Assembly: GCA_022790685.1 (NCBI GenBank)
Contig: JAAVXQ010000097.1
Location: 1 to 16,127, forward strand
Direction of reading: 5' to 3'
DNA length: 16,127 nucleotides
Source: Clostridia bacterium
GTDB taxonomy: Bacteria > Bacillota > Clostridia > TANB77 > CAG-508
Shown: in pieces, positions 1 through 7,057 of the stretch
How the letters are laid out: the number at the start of each line of letters is the position of its first letter
How positions within the stretch are numbered: the first letter of the stretch is position 1
Notes under the pieces: generated by a model
Told to the model about the DNA's origin: nothing
Database searches by the model: none
What the model saw: only the letters and a program-made list of their open reading frames with translations
Program-made: the position numbers and the translations under genes

Positions 1-1
1 A

Positions 2-133
2 AAATATGCAGAAAATAATAGTTATAACTTAAATAATATATATGTTCTTGTGGAAGAATTTAAAAATTCTATAGGACTTGAGAATATAGAATTGATTTCT
101 TTAAAATATATAACCTTAATTGAAAAAATATAA
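2..133 (+). CDS. C-terminal fragment of an unknown protein
   Basis: An open frame enters from the left edge and ends at TAA 131-133, giving the last 43 residues of a protein. The tail is rich in Asn, Ile, Leu and Glu and carries no motif I recognise. Codon use (AAT, ATA, AAA, TTA) matches the rest of the window. The stop lies directly before a strong bidirectional hairpin, as expected for the end of a real gene convergent with asd. No function can be given from this fragment. Confidence 0.6.
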   Translation, partial: KYAENNSYNLNNIYVLVEEFKNSIGLENIELISLKYITLIEKI

Positions 134-177
134 AAAAATAAAGTGAAATCTGTTTTTTGATTTCACTTTATTTTTTT
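133..177. terminator. Bidirectional intrinsic terminator between the 5' partial gene and asd
   Basis: The inverted repeat AATAAAGTGAAATC (137-150) and GATTTCACTTTATT (159-172) is perfect over 14 bp with an 8-nt T-rich loop. It is flanked by an A-run on the left and a T-run on the right, so it can stop transcription from either convergent gene. Confidence 0.85.
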
Positions 178-1177
178 ATTTATCATTGTTTATTAATTCT
201 TGTACTATTTGAATTGCGTTTGTGGCAGCACCTTTTCTGATATTATCAGCAACACACCAAAAGTTTATACCAAAAGGAACACTTTCATCTCTTCTTATTC
301 TACCAACATATACTTCATCATGATTATTAGCTTTAGTAGCAAGAGGATAAAGATTGTTTTGTGGATCATCTTCAAGAATAATTCCTTTTGAGCTTTTTAA
401 TTTATTTTTTAATTCATCTATATCAAAATCTTTTTCAAACTCTACATTTATAGCTTCACTATGGCAATTTATAACTGGTACTCTAACTGTGGTTGCTGTT
501 ACTTTTAGATTAGGTTTTTTTAGTATTTTACGTGTTTCGTTAATCATTTTTATTTCTTCTTTTGTATATCCATTATCTAAGAATACATCAATATGAGGAA
601 GACAATTATTAAATATTGGATATGGGAATTTTACTAATTCTTCACCACTTTTATTAATTCCATTTTCTAAATCTAATACACCTTTTTGTCCTGCTCCAGA
701 AACAGCCTGATATGTAGAATATACTATTCTTTTAATTTTATAATTATCATCTAAAACTTTTAAAGGAACAACTGCTTGAATAGTAGAACAGTTAGGATTA
801 GCAATAATTCCTTTATTTTTTGAAATTTCTTCAGGATTAACTTCTGGAACAACTAGTGGAACTTCAGGATCCATTCTAAAAGCACTACTATTATCAACAA
901 CAATGCATCCTTTAGAAGCAGCTATAGGAGAAAAGTGCTTTGAAGTATCTCCTCCAGCAGAAAACACTGCAAAATCAAATCCTTCATCAAAAGAATCTTC
1001 TTTAAGTTCTCTTATTGTATATTCTTTTCCATTAAAACTAATTTTTTTTCCAGCTGATTTAGAAGAAGCAAAAAATACATATTCTGCAATTGGTAATTTA
1101 AATTCTTCTAATACTTTAAGAGCTGTTTGACCTACTAGGCCTGTTGCACCTACAAGTGCCAATTTATAATTCTTCAT
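176..1177 (-). CDS. asd: Aspartate-semialdehyde dehydrogenase
   Basis: Catalyses NADPH-dependent reduction of L-aspartyl-4-phosphate to L-aspartate 4-semialdehyde, the branch point to lysine/diaminopimelate, threonine and methionine; cytosolic. The 333-residue product has the usual family length. It shows the N-terminal dinucleotide-binding motif GATGLVGQ (residues 10-17), the catalytic cysteine in NPNCSTIQ (Cys130), the substrate-binding SGAGQKG segment (160-166), and the RVPV...HSEA motif with the catalytic His239. The start has a good ribosome-binding site (GAGGTG on the minus strand). The gene is monocistronic, divergent from htpG and closed by the hairpin at 133-177. Arg216 is encoded by CGT, showing that this member of the CGN box is decoded as arginine. 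Confidence 0.96.
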   Translation of the reverse strand: MKNYKLALVGATGLVGQTALKVLEEFKLPIAEYVFFASSKSAGKKISFNGKEYTIRELKEDSFDEGFDFAVFSAGGDTSKHFSPIAASKGCIVVDNSSAFRMDPEVPLVVPEVNPEEISKNKGIIANPNCSTIQAVVPLKVLDDNYKIKRIVYSTYQAVSGAGQKGVLDLENGINKSGEELVKFPYPIFNNCLPHIDVFLDNGYTKEEIKMINETRKILKKPNLKVTATTVRVPVINCHSEAINVEFEKDFDIDELKNKLKSSKGIILEDDPQNNLYPLATKANNHDEVYVGRIRRDESVPFGINFWCVADNIRKGAATNAIQIVQELINNDK

Positions 1178-1245
1178 AAAATTTTCACCTCTAAAATAAA
1201 GAGTATATAAAAAGCTAAAATATATTTATATTATAACTTACCGCT

Positions 1246-1275
1246 ATTATATGCTATTTGAAGTAAAATGTTCAA
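1246..1275 (-). promoter_or_regulatory. Probable sigma-A promoter of asd
   Basis: On the minus strand a perfect TATAAT -10 box (plus-strand ATTATA 1246-1251) lies 18 nt downstream of TTGAAC (plus-strand GTTCAA 1270-1275). The distance to the asd start is about 70 nt. Confidence 0.6.
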
Positions 1276-1305
1276 GAGAATTTTAAAAATAATTATCTAA
1301 TAAAA

Positions 1306-1332
1306 TTAGCAACCTGAACTTGACACTGCTAA
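1306..1332. promoter_or_regulatory. CIRCE-like dyad (possible HrcA operator) over the htpG -35 box
   Basis: TTAGCAACC (1306-1314), a 9-nt spacer and CACTGCTAA (1324-1332) reproduce the 27-bp architecture of CIRCE (TTAGCACTC-N9-GAGTGCTAA). The outer six bases of both arms are exact; the inner three of each arm deviate. It overlaps the -35 box of a heat-shock chaperone gene, where a repressor could block RNA polymerase. The degenerate inner bases make the HrcA assignment tentative. Confidence 0.45.
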
Positions 1333-1348
1333 AAAACAGGTATATAAT
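1320..1348 (+). promoter_or_regulatory. Consensus sigma-A promoter of htpG
   Basis: TTGACA at 1320-1325 and TATAAT at 1343-1348 are both perfect, with the ideal 17-nt spacer. The predicted transcription start near 1355 leaves a leader of about 65 nt before htpG. Confidence 0.88.
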
Positions 1349-1421
1349 TCTTAAATCAGATAAAAATTGAGTAGGTTTATATTAAGCATACTTTAAATAT
1401 AAAAATAGGAGTTGATAAAAA

Positions 1422-3305
1422 ATGAAACAATTTAAAGCAGAGTCTAAAAGATTATTAGATTTAATGATTAATTCAATTTATACGAATAAAGAAATTTTTT
1501 TAAGAGAACTTATATCAAATGCAAGTGATGCAATAGACAAGTTATATTATAAGTCACTAACAGATAAAAATATAAATATAAGCAGAGAAGATTTCTTTAT
1601 AAAAATTGATATAGATAAAGAAAATAGAAGTTTAAAAATTTCAGACAATGGAATAGGAATGACAGAAGAAGAACTAGAAAATAACTTAGGAACAATTGCC
1701 AAAAGTGGTTCTTTAGCATTTAAAGAAGAAAACGAAAAGAAAGATAATATAGATATAATAGGACAATTTGGTGTAGGATTTTATTCGGCATTTATGGTAA
1801 GTGATTCTATAACAGTAAACTCAAAATCATACTTAACTAAAGATAAAGCATATTCTTGGACTTCAAAAGGAGCAGAAGGATATAAAATAGAAGAAATACA
1901 AAAAGAAAATATTGGAACCGAAATAATTATGCATATAAAAGAAAATACAGAAGAAGAGAATTATTCTGATTTTCTTGAAGATTTTAGAATAAAAGAAATT
2001 GTAAAGAAATATTCTGACTATATTCCTTATCCTATAAAAATGGAAGTTATCCATCAAAGAAAAAAAGAAAATGTAGAAAATGAATATGAGGAATATGTAG
2101 AAGAAGAAACTTTAAATAGTAGGATTCCACTTTGGAAAAGAAATAAAACAGAAATAACAGAGGATGAATATAATTCATTTTATATTGATAATTTTTCTGA
2201 TTATGAAAAACCACTTAAAGTAATTCATAGTTTTGTAGAAGGTGGATTTTCATATAATTCTCTTCTTTTCATTCCATCACATTTGCCATATAACTATTAT
2301 GGAAAAGATACAGAAAAGGGACTTAAATTATACTCAAATGGTGTACTAATAATGGAAAAATGTGAAGAATTATTACCAGATTATTTTGGATTTGTAAAAG
2401 GTTTAGTGGACAGTCAAGATTTATCATTAAATATATCTAGAGAGATGCTTCAACATGATAGACAATTAAGAGTAATTGCTAAAAGTTTAGAAAAGAAAAT
2501 AAATAGTGAACTTAAAATAATGATTAATGAAAAAAGAGAAGAATATGAGAAATTTTTTGCAAACTTTGGCTTACAACTAAAATTTGGAGTATATAATGAT
2601 TTTGGAATTAATAAAGATAGTCTTCAAGACTTGTTACTATTCTATTCTTCAAAAGAGAAAAAACTTGTCACACTTAAAGAATATGTAGCAAGAATGAAAG
2701 AAGAACAGAAAAATATTTATTATGCTTGCGGTGAAAGTATAGAAAAAATTGATTTATTACCACAAGTAGAAGCTGTAAAAGAAAAAGGATTTGAGATATT
2801 ATATTTAACAGAAAATGTAGATGAATTTGTTATTCAAACAATTATGGAATATGATAAAAAAACATTTATTAATGTATCAGCAGATAAACTAGATTTAAGT
2901 TCAGAAGAAGAAAAAGCAGAACTTGAAAAAGCAAACAAGGATAGTAAAGAAATGTTTGAAAAAATGAAAGACGCTTTAGGAGGAGAAGTTCAAGAAGTAA
3001 GATTTACAAATAGATTAAAAAATCATCCTGTTTGTTTAACTAGTGAAGGACCAATATCAGTAGAAATGGAAAAGGTAATAAATAGTATGCCAAATGACCA
3101 AAAAGTAAAAGCCAAACTAGTATTAGAAATTAATGAAAAACATAAAATTGTTGATAAACTAAAAGAATTAAATTCTAAAGAAGATAAAGAAGCACTAAAT
3201 AAATATACTAAAGTTTTATATTCACAAGCAAGATTAATAGAGGGGCTAAGTCTAGAAAACCCAACAGAAATAAGCAATATAATTTGTGATATTATGTCTA
3301 AATAA
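1422..3305 (+). CDS. htpG: HSP90-family molecular chaperone HtpG
   Basis: Cytosolic ATP-dependent chaperone acting on late folding intermediates. At 627 residues it matches bacterial HtpG (E. coli 624). The N-terminal GHKL ATPase fold carries Glu29 and Asn33 (ELISNASDAID), Asp75 in DNGIGM, the lid segment GTIAKSG (90-96) and GQFGVGFYSAF (114-124). The middle domain has the conserved LNISREMLQ motif with the catalytic-loop arginine, and the C-terminal dimerisation part is complete. AGGAG at 1407-1411 precedes the ATG. The gene is monocistronic between its own consensus promoter and a hairpin at 3313. A CIRCE-like dyad over the -35 box suggests stress control. CGG occurs twice here out of frame (1786, 2729) without disturbing the frame. 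Confidence 0.97.
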   Translation: MKQFKAESKRLLDLMINSIYTNKEIFLRELISNASDAIDKLYYKSLTDKNINISREDFFIKIDIDKENRSLKISDNGIGMTEEELENNLGTIAKSGSLAFKEENEKKDNIDIIGQFGVGFYSAFMVSDSITVNSKSYLTKDKAYSWTSKGAEGYKIEEIQKENIGTEIIMHIKENTEEENYSDFLEDFRIKEIVKKYSDYIPYPIKMEVIHQRKKENVENEYEEYVEEETLNSRIPLWKRNKTEITEDEYNSFYIDNFSDYEKPLKVIHSFVEGGFSYNSLLFIPSHLPYNYYGKDTEKGLKLYSNGVLIMEKCEELLPDYFGFVKGLVDSQDLSLNISREMLQHDRQLRVIAKSLEKKINSELKIMINEKREEYEKFFANFGLQLKFGVYNDFGINKDSLQDLLLFYSSKEKKLVTLKEYVARMKEEQKNIYYACGESIEKIDLLPQVEAVKEKGFEILYLTENVDEFVIQTIMEYDKKTFINVSADKLDLSSEEEKAELEKANKDSKEMFEKMKDALGGEVQEVRFTNRLKNHPVCLTSEGPISVEMEKVINSMPNDQKVKAKLVLEINEKHKIVDKLKELNSKEDKEALNKYTKVLYSQARLIEGLSLENPTEISNIICDIMSK

Positions 3306-3312
3306 AAAAATA

Positions 3313-3365
3313 GATAGCTTTGATTTTGAGTTAAAATAACTTTAAAATCTAAAGTTATCTTTTTT
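3313..3365 (+). terminator. Intrinsic terminator after htpG
   Basis: An imperfect long stem pairs GATAGCTTTGATTTTGAGTT with TAACTTTAAAATCTAAAGTTATC, with small bulges, and is followed by a T-run (3360-3366). Confidence 0.65.
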
Positions 3366-3499
3366 ATTGCAAAGTTATAAGTAAAAGTAATAGGCTTAAA
3401 AAACTTTTATTTAAAGTAAAATATATAAAATTTGATTTTTTATCAAAATATATGTACAATATTATTATAATATGATTAAAAGGGAGATACATAAGAAAA

Positions 3500-4601
3500 A
3501 TGGGAATGTTTAGCTGGATAAAAGAAAAATTATTTGGTAAAAAACAAAATCTTCTAGAAGAAGGAAAGAATAATGATAGTATACAAACTAAAAGTCCAAG
3601 TATACCAAATACTTTAGATGAATATAGATTACAAGGAACTCCTACTATTTCGCCAAAGCCATATGCTCCAAGTATTGATACGCCAGAAGGTGCAATAGAC
3701 CAATATTTAAGTGCATTATTATATAAAAGATTAAATAATGAAAATATAAATAGTTATGGTGTACTTACAAGTATTGGTGGAATAGATGATAGAACTACTC
3801 CACGGAAAAAATCCTAAAAACGAAGCTATTTTATTAAATTCTATAAGACATACTAAAGGTTTTAGATTAGAAGAACAACCTAAAGCACAGTCAGGAAAAA
3901 ATCCAGCATTTTATCATGTAATGAAAGGTGCAAATAAAAAAGCTGTTAATAGATTATATTTAAATTGCAAAAGAGAAAATGTTGCACTTTTAGCAAATGA
4001 ACTTATCAAAGAAATGAAAGATATAGATAGTTATTATTTTAAATTTAATTCGGATAATCAAATGCAAACAAAATGTAGACCAGAAAAATTTGTTTTTTAT
4101 GTATCAGAAGATCCAAAAGAGTTAAATAGTATAGTAACAGCAATAAAAAATGTACAATCAAGGTCTCCAGAACTATTTAAAGGTTCAGAAGCAGTAAGCC
4201 CATTTTTAAATGTATTAGATGGAAATATAATGTTTGCAAATGAAGTGAAAGATGGATTTTACAATATGTTATCTGGTAAAAGATTGCCAATAGCTCCAAG
4301 CTATAACTCACTTTTATCAGCAGCATTAGATGATAGTTATTTGCAAACAATAAGTGATATAGTTGCAAAAGATTATAGTCTTTCAATGAAAACTGGAGGA
4401 GAACGCTATACAGATTCTACTGCCTATACGCTTTTAGCTTTAGAAGAGGTAATGCAAGACCCTGTAAAGAAAGAACAACTAATAAAAGGTATGGGAGAAA
4501 AACTAAAAGACTGTATGAAAAGAAATCCTACTTTACAAATTAAGGGAATAGATGGAAAAAATAACAATTCTAGAATGGGTATGCAAGATACAGGAAGGTA
4601 A
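3500..4601 (+). CDS. HopA1-like hypothetical protein, frame restored by +1 step at CGG 3803
   Basis: Two abutting frames make one gene. Frame one gives 101 residues up to an in-frame CGG (3803-3805) and would stop 3 codons later. Skipping C3803 and reading GGA continues for 265 residues to TAA 4599-4601, for a total of 366. The junction becomes ...DRTTP-G-KNPKNE. The middle section resembles the HopA1-like domain: an R-x-Y-x-N stretch followed by EN..LL..EL, then FKFN, then a CRPEK-FVFYV segment. This is a weak resemblance from memory and the function is unknown. The N-terminus is hydrophilic with a short basic amphipathic stretch (FSWIKEKLFGKK) and no signal peptide. AGGGAG at 3481-3486 is 13 nt from ATG 3500; a second ATG at 3506 is possible. 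Codon use is native on both sides of the junction, and no other defect is present, which argues against an old pseudogene. Confidence 0.65.
3803..3806 (+). other. Recoding site 1: in-frame CGG-A, +1 step to GGA
   Basis: Context CCA-CGG-A. CGG is codon 102 of the gene starting at 3500. Removing the C joins CCA to GGA AAA AAT and restores the only long downstream frame. The P-site codon CCA cannot re-pair with CAC, so classical P-site slippage is not favoured. Confidence 0.6.
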
Positions 4602-4613
4602 AAAAATATAAGT

Positions 4614-4650
4614 AAAAAACGAAATGCTTTTTTTCATTTCGTTTTTTATT
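4614..4650 (+). terminator. Intrinsic terminator after the HopA1-like gene
   Basis: AAAAAACGAAATG (4614-4626) pairs perfectly with CATTTCGTTTTTT (4635-4647) around an 8-nt loop, and the 3' arm itself ends in the T-run. Confidence 0.85.
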
Positions 4651-4665
4651 TAAGAAGGAATAAAT

Positions 4666-5295
4666 ATGAAAGAAAAACTTAAGAAATTTTTAGTTGTAGA
4701 AATTTTATTAATTGCGATAATAGTAATAATAATTATAATAAATTTATTTAAATATATTTATAAATTTAAAATAATATCAGAGTATCAGTCTAAGATAAAT
4801 GAATTAGAAAACTATACATTAGAAACAAATGGAATTAAAATGTATGTAAAAGGAAAGATTTTAGTTCAAACAAACAGTGAGGAACTTTACATAGTAATAG
4901 ATAAAGAGAATTTGAAACAATATATTATTTCAAAAAATTATCCAAATTATGTAGAAGAAATAAACTTGCCCCAAACTACAACAATGTCAATGCCAGCATA
5001 TTCGTTTTTTAATTTAACAAGTTCTAGTAATATGTGGGATATACTAAAGGCTGATGCTAATATAGAACTTTCAAAAGAAAATTATAAAGGCATAGAATGC
5101 TATAAGTTAGAAACAGATTCTGATGAAATTAGAAGAGAACATGTTGTTTATTTTGATATTAATACCAAATTACCTATAGCATTTAAAAATAATGATGAAA
5201 TGCAAGATATAAAGATTAGCACAGGTGTAGTAACAGATGAGAATATTTCAGTTCAGGCATTAGTTAATAAAGTAAAAAATATAAATAAAGAATAG
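4666..5295 (+). CDS. Membrane-anchored hypothetical protein
   Basis: 209 residues. A basic N-terminus (MKEKLKK) is followed by one long hydrophobic segment, about residues 8-29, dominated by Ile and Leu. There is no lipobox cysteine, so it is probably an uncleaved anchor with the rest outside the cell. The remaining 180 residues are hydrophilic and predicted beta-rich, with the motif LETNGIKMYVKGKI, a YKGIECYKLETDS segment and VVYFDINTKLPIAF. This pattern recalls LolA-like or outer-leaflet lipid-binding folds that measure a bound ligand, but that is only a resemblance. The RBS AGAAGGAA precedes ATG 4666. The gene sits between a terminator and the ldh promoter, so it may be expressed by readthrough or from an unseen promoter. 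Function not recognised. Confidence 0.75.
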   Translation: MKEKLKKFLVVEILLIAIIVIIIIINLFKYIYKFKIISEYQSKINELENYTLETNGIKMYVKGKILVQTNSEELYIVIDKENLKQYIISKNYPNYVEEINLPQTTTMSMPAYSFFNLTSSSNMWDILKADANIELSKENYKGIECYKLETDSDEIRREHVVYFDINTKLPIAFKNNDEMQDIKISTGVVTDENISVQALVNKVKNINKE

Positions 5296-5331
5296 AATAA
5301 AAAACATAGCTAACAATATTTTCTAAAAATA

Positions 5332-5360
5332 TTTACATTTGTAAGCCAAAGTGGTATAAT
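5332..5360 (+). promoter_or_regulatory. Sigma-A promoter of ldh
   Basis: TTTACA at 5332-5337 and a perfect TATAAT at 5355-5360 are separated by 17 nt. The leader to the ATG at 5404 is about 37 nt. I see no convincing Rex (TTGTTAA-N4-TTAACAA) box. Confidence 0.75.
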
Positions 5361-5403
5361 CACAAATTAGAAAATAAATTAATTTAAGAAAGAAGTGTAT
5401 AAG

Positions 5404-6360
5404 ATGATAGGAAAAAGAAAAGTAGTTTTAGTAGGAACAGGATTTGTAGGAATGAGTATGGCATATTCAATACTAAATCAAGGAAATTCAAGTGGAGTTA
5501 ACGAACTTGTTTTAATAGATGTTTTAAAAGATAAAGCAATAGGAGAAGCAATGGATTTATGCCATGGACTTCCATGTTCATCAAGCCATATGAAAATAAA
5601 AGCTGGAGAATATAATGAATGTAGAGATGCAGACATAGTTGTAGTAACAGCAGGTATTACTCAAAAACCTGGACAAACAAGATTAGAACTTACTGCTACA
5701 AATGCAAAGATAATGAAAGATATTACAATGCAAGTTGTAAATAGTGGATTTAAAGGAATATTTTTAGTAGCTTCAAATCCAGTAGATGTTATGACTAAAG
5801 TTGTACAAGAGGTTTCTAATTTTCCAACTTGTAGAGTAATTGGTTCAGGAACAGCACTAGACACAGCAAGACTTAGATTTTTAATTGGAGAATACTTAAA
5901 TGTATCTAACAAAAATGTTCATGCATATATAATGGGAGAACATGGAGATTCTTCATTTGTTCCATGGGAACATTCTTATGTTGGATGTAAAAAAATAGAA
6001 GATATAATGAAAGATAGCAAAAAGGATTTATCTGACTTAGATAAAATATATGTAGATGTTAGAGATGCAGCATATGAAATTATAAATAGAAAGAAAGCAA
6101 CATATTACGGAATAGGACTTGGACTTACAAAGATAGTAAAAACAATATTAAATAATACAAATGAAATTTTAACAGTTTCAGCATATTTAGATGGAGAATA
6201 TAATCAAAAAGATGTATATATTGGTGTGCCAGCAGTAATAAATAGTGATGGTGCAAGAGAACTTCTAGAACTTAAGTTAGCACCAGAAAATCAAGAAAAA
6301 CTAAATAATAGCTGTAATATTTTAAAAGATATGATGAATGAAGTAAGAAAAGAATTATAA
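5404..6360 (+). CDS. ldh: L-lactate dehydrogenase
   Basis: Reduces pyruvate to L-lactate with NADH, regenerating NAD+ in fermentation; cytosolic. The 318-residue product has the family length. It shows the Rossmann motif GTGFVGMS near the N-terminus, the mobile substrate loop QKPGQTR, where Gln (rather than the Arg of malate dehydrogenase) marks pyruvate specificity, NPVDVMT, the IGSGTALDTARLRF block with the substrate-binding Arg, and GEHGDSSFVPW with the catalytic His. I chose ATG 5404 rather than GTG 5395: AAGAAAG (5387-5393) is well spaced for the former and too close for the latter, and family proteins start M-x-x-x-RKVVLVG. Monocistronic, with its own promoter and terminator. An out-of-frame CGG in TAC-GGA (6108) leaves the frame intact. 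Confidence 0.95.
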   Translation: MIGKRKVVLVGTGFVGMSMAYSILNQGNSSGVNELVLIDVLKDKAIGEAMDLCHGLPCSSSHMKIKAGEYNECRDADIVVVTAGITQKPGQTRLELTATNAKIMKDITMQVVNSGFKGIFLVASNPVDVMTKVVQEVSNFPTCRVIGSGTALDTARLRFLIGEYLNVSNKNVHAYIMGEHGDSSFVPWEHSYVGCKKIEDIMKDSKKDLSDLDKIYVDVRDAAYEIINRKKATYYGIGLGLTKIVKTILNNTNEILTVSAYLDGEYNQKDVYIGVPAVINSDGARELLELKLAPENQEKLNNSCNILKDMMNEVRKEL

Positions 6361-6374
6361 TTAAAATGTGAAGT

Positions 6375-6430
6375 ATCACTATTAAAAGTTAGGTAAAACT
6401 AATTTTAAGTAGTGATATTTTTTTATTTTT
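6375..6430 (+). terminator. Intrinsic terminator after ldh
   Basis: ATCACTATTAAAAGTTAG pairs with CTAATTTTAAGTAGTGAT (end 6416) with small bulges, followed by a T-rich tract from 6417. Confidence 0.75.
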
Positions 6431-6440
6431 AAAGTATTTA

Positions 6441-6469
6441 TTGACAAGTAAATTAAAACAGAATATAAT
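6441..6469 (+). promoter_or_regulatory. Consensus sigma-A promoter of the Fe-S (sms) operon
   Basis: TTGACA 6441-6446 and TATAAT 6464-6469 are both perfect with a 17-nt spacer. The -10 box lies inside the left arm of the operator palindrome. Confidence 0.88.
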
Positions 6470-6493
6470 GTTAACCAAAGTTAACATTATATT
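6462..6493. promoter_or_regulatory. Perfect operator palindrome, probably for the DtxR-fold regulator
   Basis: AATATAATGTTAAC (6462-6475), a CAAA spacer and GTTAACATTATATT (6480-6493) form a perfect 14-bp inverted repeat. It covers the -10 box and the transcription start, and lies about 70 nt upstream of the regulator gene. With no T-run immediately at its end and this position, it reads as a repressor operator rather than a terminator. That the first gene of the operon binds it is inferred. Confidence 0.75.
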
Positions 6494-6559
6494 TTTGATT
6501 TAAAAATCAAAAATTATGGAAGCTAGTAAGCTATAAAAAAGATGCAAAGGAAATATAAA

Positions 6560-7016
6560 ATGATATCAAAATCAGTTGAGGAATATTTAAAAAATATATA
6601 CATATTAGAAAGAACTGCAAAAGTGATTAGAGTTACAGATATTGCAAGTAAAATGAATTGTACAAAAGCTAGTGTAAATAAGTCCTTGAAAATATTAAAA
6701 GAAGAAAAATTAGTTTCTTATGAACCATATCGGAGAAATTGAAATTACAGAAGAAGGTAAAAAACTTGCTAAAAAAGTGTTTGAAGCACAAGATATTATA
6801 TATACATTTTTGACAGAAATTTTAGAAGTTGATAAAGAAACGGCTGAAATAGAGGCAAAAAAAATGAAACTTACAATTTCAGATGAAATTGTAAATAAGC
6901 TTGCAAGATATGTTAGTAAGGAAATTGGTGTGTATAGCTTAGATTGTGGATATGATATAAATAATGAAAAATGTATAGATTGTAAAAGAAGAGAAAAAAT
7001 AAAAGCAAAAAAATAA
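6560..7016 (+). CDS. DtxR-fold regulator with C-terminal Cys cluster, frame restored by +1 step at CGG 6731
   Basis: Predicted repressor of the Fe-S operon it heads. Start ATG 6560 (AAAGGAAA 6546-6553) fits the family N-terminus (EEYLKNIYILE); the upstream ATG 6542 lies before the RBS. Residues 1-57 form the winged helix-turn-helix. An in-frame CGG (6731-6733) then interrupts the gene; skipping its C yields SYEPY-G-EIEITEEGKKLAKK, the family's standard wing motif, and 94 more residues, total 151. The dimerisation helix reads ETAEIEAKKMKLTISDE where DtxR has EACRWEHVMSDE, so the Cys102, Glu105 and His106 metal ligands are replaced by Lys, Lys and Leu. Instead the C-terminus has Cys129-X8-Cys138-X2-Cys141. 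I infer sensing of an Fe-S cluster rather than a metal ion. There is no C-terminal SH3 domain. Confidence 0.72.
6731..6734 (+). other. Recoding site 2: in-frame CGG-A, +1 step to GGA
   Basis: Context TAT-CGG-A. CGG is codon 58 counted from ATG 6560; without the step, translation stops two codons later at TGA. The Gly so restored is in the conserved wing of the DtxR fold, which fixes the event as exactly one extra base at this point. Confidence 0.65.
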
Positions 7017-7020
7017 AGAA

Positions 7021-7057
7021 AGGAGAAATGATATATTTTATATCATAAAAGTGAAAT
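7021..7057 (+). promoter_or_regulatory. smsC leader: distant Shine-Dalgarno, hairpin and six-codon mini-ORF
   Basis: The strong AGGAG (7021-7025) is 32 nt from the smsC ATG, too far for direct use. Between them ATGATATA (7028-7035) and TATATCAT (7039-7046) form a perfect 8-bp hairpin with a TTT loop. Folded, it would bring the AGGAG to about 13 nt from the ATG. Alternatively the ATG of the hairpin starts the six-codon reading frame MIYFIS (7028-7048), and smsC is translated by re-initiation. Either way, smsC expression may depend on leader structure. Confidence 0.45.

Noticed and set aside
3431..3447. TTTGAT/ATCAAA dyad upstream of the HopA1-like gene
   Set aside because: Only six pairs, all but one A-T, and not placed on a recognisable promoter; likely chance in AT-rich DNA.
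3786..4601. Separate gene starting at ATG 3786
   Set aside because: No ribosome-binding site, the ATG is inside the upstream gene, and the product reads on smoothly from the first frame once one C is skipped.
5296..5394. Rex operator before ldh
   Set aside because: No half-site close to TTGTTAA with proper symmetry was found; only scattered AT-rich partial matches.
5395..5403. GTG 5395 as start of ldh
   Set aside because: The purine-rich RBS would be only two bases away; ATG 5404 fits both spacing and family N-terminus.
6720..7016. Separate gene starting at ATG 6720 after a short HTH protein
   Set aside because: It begins in the middle of the DtxR wing motif and overlaps the upstream frame; joining across one base gives a normal family protein.
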